From an uncultured Flavobacteriaceae bacterium (GTDB taxonomy: Bacteria; Bacteroidota; Bacteroidia; Flavobacteriales; Flavobacteriaceae), in assembly GCA_947503005.1 (NCBI GenBank), contig CANNCA010000003.1, forward strand, positions 1 through 64,000: a DNA stretch of 64,000 nucleotides, given 5' to 3'. A model generated the notes under the pieces. The model did not search any database, was not told the DNA's origin, and saw nothing but the letters and a program-made list of their open reading frames with translations. This document shows, piece after piece, positions 59,784-64,000 of the stretch. A program made the position numbers and the translations under genes. Numbering within the stretch: position 1 is the first letter of the stretch; each line of letters starts with the position of its first letter.

Positions 59784-62700
59784 TATTCTTCTACTTCAAG
59801 AGGCTCGGGATTTTCTACATAAGCTCTGTTCGAACCATTCAAATTATCTTTAGAACCACCATGTCCCGATGAAAGATCTTGCTCCAAATGAAGGCCCTCC
59901 TTTTGTTCTTTAATAGCACGCTCCACCTCCTCTTTTGTGATATCATTTCCGGTCACCAACCATTTTGTGCTAACTTTAAGTTTATTACTGAAGGATAAGA
60001 ACAAAGGCAACAGTATCAAAGTTAAAACAGTAGCAAAACCAATTCCGTAGGCAATTGAAATCGCCATGGGGATTAAAAACTGTGCTTGCCTACTAGTCTC
60101 AAAAATCAATGGGGTCAAACCGGCAATTGTGGTAATAGATGTCAAAAATATTGCCCTGAACCTAGACCGGCCGGCTTCATAAATAGCTTCATCGAAAGTC
60201 ATGCCTAAGCGCAAATTCGAATTGAATTTACCTATGAGCACCAACCCGTCATTAACCATAATACCTATCAAAGCGATGATACCTAATAGGGACAGTATGT
60301 TCAATGGGAAGTCATGCAACCAATGCCCCCAAATTACAGCTGTCATACTAAAGGGTATTAAAAGAATTAACATTAAAGGTTGGCTAAAACTTCTAAAAGT
60401 GAAGGCAATGGTCATATATATTAATGCTAGAACCGATAAGCCAACAACTTTTAAGGAACCCGTTAGTTTACCTAATTCTCTATTTTGCCCTTCATAAGAT
60501 GCTGTCACCGTTGGATATTTTGATTGTATTTCAGGCATTATTACGGTCTGAATCTCGGTCATTACATCGGTAGGACTATCCTTTGGGTTTTTCATGTCGG
60601 CCGATATCTGTATTTCACGCCTGCCTTCCAAACGATTAATGGCTACATCACCACGCTCTATGGTATATTCCGTGATTTCTTTCAACGGTACTCTGGCACC
60701 AGTCGGGGTTACAATCCGCATTTCATCCAAATCTGCTATGGAAGACCTATTCTCTCGGTCATAGCGCACCCATACTCTTATCTCGTCTTGGCCGCGCTGA
60801 AAACGCTGCGCCTGGGAGCCAAAAAATCCGGCACGTACCTGATTCATGATGGTTCTGAGGTCAAGCCCTAATAGATAGGCATTCTCCTTTAGTTTCAACC
60901 GGATTTCCTTAATACCGGCAGGGTCGTTATCAGCGACATCCTTTAAGGTGGCATTGTCCTGAAGAAATGATTTTAGCTCTTGCTTTGCAGCTTTTAGCTC
61001 TTGAATGTTATTGCCTAAAAGCGATACAGATACCGGCGAGCCCCCAAAATTTCCTCCCGAACCATAGATTAAACTTTCAACACCTATGACAGGGCCTACA
61101 AGCTCATCTAATCTACTGGTCACCAAATCAGCTCGAATAGCATCGGGTCTTTCCTCACCCGGTAATAGATTGATCCTGAGCGTTGCAGATGAAGAACCCG
61201 GCCCTATGGTTTTAATGACGTTTTCAAAAAGAACTTTACCTGTACCCTTTAAATATTTCTCGGTCAATTCTTGGTTGACGATCTCCGCCTTTTCCTCAAT
61301 TAACGAAATAATCGAATCGGTCACCTTTTCATTAGTACCGTTTGGCATCAATAACTCAATACGGGCCTGATCACTTGCTATTCTAGGAAAGAAAGATGTT
61401 CTAATAATTCCTCCTCCTACCGAGCCAAAAGATAAAAGTAAGGCCATCGCAAAAATACCGAATGTCAAAAGCTTGTACTTCAGTGAAAATTTAAAAATAG
61501 GACTGTAAAGATTATCGCGCATCCATGCCATAAACCGGTCGCCCATTTCATTGATTACCCTTAATTTGGCAAATGCTCTACCGAAAGCTGTTTTTGGAGT
61601 TTTATCAACGGGTTGTAATGCTTTCGAATGTGCAAGATGAGCTGGAAGAATAATTAAGGCTTCCACCAATGAAACAATCAATGTCAAAAGCACAATTACC
61701 GATACTTCACCGAAAAACTCTCCTATTCGACTATCAAGAAATAAGAAAATTGAAAAGGCAAGACAAGTCGTTATAATTGCCGAGATTATTGGGGGAAGTA
61801 CTTCAATAGTTCCATCTACGGCAGCCCGGACCGGAGACTTCCCTTTTTCATAATGCTGGTAAATGTTTTCGGCAATTACGATTCCGTCATCCACGAGAAT
61901 TCCGATTACGATAATCATACCGAACAATGATAGTACGTTTATCGTTACGTCAAAGAACCCAGCAAAAACAAACATTCCTAAGAAAGCTACGGGGAGACCG
62001 AAAGCGACCCAAAAAGCTAATCTTGTATTCAAGAAAAGTGACAGGAAAATCAACACCAACAACATTCCCTGCCATGCGTTCTTGATTAGCAATTCCGTTC
62101 TTCCGTTTAGGGTCTCAGAAAGGTCGCGGACAATACTTAATTTTACATTGTCATACTTTTGATTAAACTCTTCAATATATTCTTTAACCTTATCTGCAGA
62201 GCCAATTAAATCTTCTGTATTGGTACTGGTAATCGTCGTATTCACAGCGAGATTCCCGTTGAAATAAGATGCATTGGGCGTTTCTGAAAAACGGTCCCGA
62301 ATGGTAGCAACGTCTTTTAATCGCACCGTCTGGCCAGAAGGATCAGCCCTTACAATTATATTTGAAAGTTCATCACCATAATAAGCGCGGTTGTTCGCAC
62401 GTATCAAATACTCCTCAGCACTAGTTTTGATATTTCCGCCGGTGACCAATATATTAGCATTAGCGACAGCTTGCGCCACCTCGGCAAATGAAATATTATA
62501 GGCCAATAGGTTATTTTCATTTACCGCTATTTCAATCTCTTCATTAGGATATCCTTCAATATCTATTTGGGAAATACCATCAATAGCACGAATGTCATTT
62601 TCTATATCACGACCAATTTGTTTCAGCGTAACGAGCGGTATGTTTTCACCACTTATGGCAAAGCTAATTGTCTGGCGAATCGCTTCGAGTTTAGAAACCA

Positions 62701-63079
62701 CCAACGGTTCCATTCCTGTTGGAAAAGTGGGTACACGATCTACGGCATTCTTAACTTCAAGAAGCATGAAATCGATATCTCTTCCCTTTTCAATTTCCAC
62801 ATTGATGGTGCCACTGTTCTCCCGTGACGTAGAAGTGACTCTATCTACCCCTTCTAGACCTTTTAAATTATCCTCTATTTTCAGTACAATACCCTCTTCA
62901 ACCTCTTGAGGAGAAGCCCCAGGATAAGTAATGCTTATAAGGATATTTTTAGAATCGGTTAGAGGAAAAAAAGATGATTTCAGAGATTTGGCCCCAACAA
63001 TACCAAAAACTGCAAAGGCAATAATGATAACATTTACTGCAACGTGATACCGAATGAAATACTCTATTACTTTTCGCAT
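59783..63079 (-). CDS. RND efflux permease (HAE1-like)
   Basis: A 1098-residue inner-membrane pump with 12 transmembrane helices in two homologous halves and two large periplasmic loops. Features include ITYPGASPQEVEEGIVLKIE in the first porter domain, the proton-relay helix 4 region GILVDDGIVIAENIY (Asp-Asp) and the second-half match GIMVNDGLVLIGKFNS. The acidic/amide-rich C-terminal tail of about 60 residues is longer than in AcrB. Metal-pump (CusA-like) hallmarks are not evident, so drugs, detergents or lipids are likelier cargo. It shares single-base overlaps with the adaptor and TolC genes. Confidence 0.95.
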   Translation of the reverse strand: MRKVIEYFIRYHVAVNVIIIAFAVFGIVGAKSLKSSFFPLTDSKNILISITYPGASPQEVEEGIVLKIEDNLKGLEGVDRVTSTSRENSGTINVEIEKGRDIDFMLLEVKNAVDRVPTFPTGMEPLVVSKLEAIRQTISFAISGENIPLVTLKQIGRDIENDIRAIDGISQIDIEGYPNEEIEIAVNENNLLAYNISFAEVAQAVANANILVTGGNIKTSAEEYLIRANNRAYYGDELSNIIVRADPSGQTVRLKDVATIRDRFSETPNASYFNGNLAVNTTITSTNTEDLIGSADKVKEYIEEFNQKYDNVKLSIVRDLSETLNGRTELLIKNAWQGMLLVLIFLSLFLNTRLAFWVAFGLPVAFLGMFVFAGFFDVTINVLSLFGMIIVIGILVDDGIVIAENIYQHYEKGKSPVRAAVDGTIEVLPPIISAIITTCLAFSIFLFLDSRIGEFFGEVSVIVLLTLIVSLVEALIILPAHLAHSKALQPVDKTPKTAFGRAFAKLRVINEMGDRFMAWMRDNLYSPIFKFSLKYKLLTFGIFAMALLLSFGSVGGGIIRTSFFPRIASDQARIELLMPNGTNEKVTDSIISLIEEKAEIVNQELTEKYLKGTGKVLFENVIKTIGPGSSSATLRINLLPGEERPDAIRADLVTSRLDELVGPVIGVESLIYGSGGNFGGSPVSVSLLGNNIQELKAAKQELKSFLQDNATLKDVADNDPAGIKEIRLKLKENAYLLGLDLRTIMNQVRAGFFGSQAQRFQRGQDEIRVWVRYDRENRSSIADLDEMRIVTPTGARVPLKEITEYTIERGDVAINRLEGRREIQISADMKNPKDSPTDVMTEIQTVIMPEIQSKYPTVTASYEGQNRELGKLTGSLKVVGLSVLALIYMTIAFTFRSFSQPLMLILLIPFSMTAVIWGHWLHDFPLNILSLLGIIALIGIMVNDGLVLIGKFNSNLRLGMTFDEAIYEAGRSRFRAIFLTSITTIAGLTPLIFETSRQAQFLIPMAISIAYGIGFATVLTLILLPLFLSFSNKLKVSTKWLVTGNDITKEEVERAIKEQKEGLHLEQDLSSGHGGSKDNLNGSNRAYVENPEPLEVEE

Positions 63080-64000
63080 TATCCTTCAGTGTTGGTTTCT
63101 TTCTCTTGATATACTTTGACAGCCATTCCCGTATAGGCTCCGAGCAATGGTTTAGACATAATTACTGTGCCATCGGGCACTTCTTTGAGCACAACGCTTT
63201 TTTCTGAAAAATATACCGGTTTTACATCAATTAAGTCCAAAATCGTGTCTCTTACCACAAAAATCTTATCCCCTTCGAGTAACAAGTTTCTATCTACCTC
63301 AATAGCATCCTTTTCTTGTTTGGCATCCAATTTGGCCTCCAAATACATGCCCTCTCTAAGACTGCTATCCTTAACTTCTATAAAAGCTTTGATAGTCTGT
63401 GAAGCTTGATCCACTCTACCATTGATTCTGGCCACCTCACCGACGTACGTTTTGGAATCATCTAAAGCGGACAATTCTACACTCTCGCCTACTTTGAGCA
63501 AATCACTGAACTTCTTACTTACCGCTACTTCCAATTCATATACATCAGTATTGATAAACTCACCCAATTTTTGTCCGGACCTTACCAAAGTTCCTTCCGT
63601 TACCAATGTTTCGGTCAATACTCCATTAAATGGAGCGGCAATACGATACTTGGAAAGCCGCTGTTCCAGATTCTTGACATTGTAAAAGCTGGTTAAAATA
63701 CCACGGCCACTAATAAAAAACTTCTCTTTTTCTGAGGTCATTTCCGGTAACTGAGGAGTAGGTTTTGACATGTCAAAACTATTCAGATAGGCTTGCCACT
63801 TCGGAAAGAATTCCGGATAATCTAAACGTAAATCGGGCATGATAGAGGTAAGTTCATTGAAGAGATTACTCTTTGCGGATTGCACACTTGCGCCATATTC
63901 TGAAGCATCGATACGAATAATTGTTTCTCCTTTATTATAACGCTCCCCTGTTTTGAACAACTGACCTCCTTTTCGAAATACCCCTTGTACTTCGGCGTAA
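63079..64000 (-). CDS. RND periplasmic adaptor (HlyD/MFP family), 5' end missing
   Basis: The frame stays open to the window end, so the N-terminus is missing; 306 residues are visible. It has the biotinyl-lipoyl-like segment YRIAAPFNGVLTETLVTEGTLVRSGQKLGEFI, in parts, followed by a beta-barrel domain (ARINGRVDQASQTIKAFIEV, MYLEAKLDAKQ) and the membrane-proximal domain. The upstream part contains helical sequence with the coiled hairpin (YGASVQSAKSNLFNEL). It links the RND pump to TolC. It overlaps the RND gene by one base. Confidence 0.93.
   Translation of the reverse strand, partial: YAEVQGVFRKGGQLFKTGERYNKGETIIRIDASEYGASVQSAKSNLFNELTSIMPDLRLDYPEFFPKWQAYLNSFDMSKPTPQLPEMTSEKEKFFISGRGILTSFYNVKNLEQRLSKYRIAAPFNGVLTETLVTEGTLVRSGQKLGEFINTDVYELEVAVSKKFSDLLKVGESVELSALDDSKTYVGEVARINGRVDQASQTIKAFIEVKDSSLREGMYLEAKLDAKQEKDAIEVDRNLLLEGDKIFVVRDTILDLIDVKPVYFSEKSVVLKEVPDGTVIMSKPLLGAYTGMAVKVYQEKETNTEG

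Overview
The window looks like chromosomal DNA of a marine member of the Flavobacteriaceae (Bacteroidota). The evidence is the low-GC sequence, promoter elements of the TAnnTTTG type in front of several genes, many Bacteroidota-typical families (GSCFA, DUF4230, DUF5522, DUF5777, a 583-residue aromatic amino acid hydroxylase), abundant lipoproteins, and carbohydrate-active enzymes (GH51, CE15, DUF1080, a sulfatase remnant). I cannot name the genus from sequence alone. No transposase, integrase, phage gene or CRISPR array is visible.

Layout. 1-5.6 kb: the 3' end of a repeat-rich surface protein, lipB, a tiny yqaE-type gene, a membrane-anchored LuxR-type regulator, a thioredoxin-like protein and lysS. 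5.6-12.2 kb: a four-gene cassette (DUF1549/DUF1553 haem protein, DUF1501 Tat protein, TIM-barrel isomerase-like protein, DUF2231-cytochrome-LRR protein) that looks like an envelope oxidation or degradation system. 12.4-16 kb: an SLC13 anion symporter, then a His-rich DUF4198-like protein with a HupE/UreJ-like permease, suggesting nickel or cobalt uptake. 16-18.3 kb: sparse DNA with a YLPxGF-repeat secreted protein, a 50-residue peptide and a Spy/CpxP-like protein. 18.6-21.8 kb: a TetR-family repressor with three near-identical palindromes, in front of itself, a membrane protein/AhpD-like pair and an alpha/beta hydrolase. 22-24.6 kb: a VCBS/FG-GAP protein, an MBL-fold hydrolase and an orphan response regulator. 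24.7-28.1 kb: operon HExxH protein - ACC deaminase-like - glucosaminidase/LysM - hemL. 28.3-34.6 kb: DUF5522, DUF4136, phenylalanine hydroxylase, DinB, CE15 esterase, DUF4230 and GSCFA. 34.7-45.2 kb: housekeeping block with alaS, M23 peptidase, MerR, LemA, two TPM proteins, der, a NeuD-like acyltransferase, era and an alanine/sodium symporter. 45.3-45.5 kb: initiator tRNA with a decayed second copy directly upstream. 45.6-48.2 kb: GH51 and DUF1080 flanking the C-terminal stump of a sulfatase. 55.4-64 kb: pckA, a CPXCG protein, a Gfo/Idh/MocA oxidoreductase and a TolC-RND-adaptor efflux operon running off the end.

The most unusual region is 48.2-55.3 kb. A membrane-spanning Cache/LytTR regulator is divergent from a dense operon: monohaem lipoprotein, YceI-like protein, anchored OB-fold protein, DUF5777 beta-barrel, CxxC HMA-like protein, and a lipoprotein with four Yx(F/W/Y)xxD motifs fused to a type-1 copper domain. 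A diverged second set of the core trio (OB-fold, YceI-like, DUF5777) follows. The combination of haem, copper, a lipid-binding fold and an outer-membrane barrel suggests an envelope redox or electron-transfer module that I do not recognise as a described system. This function is inference from family composition.
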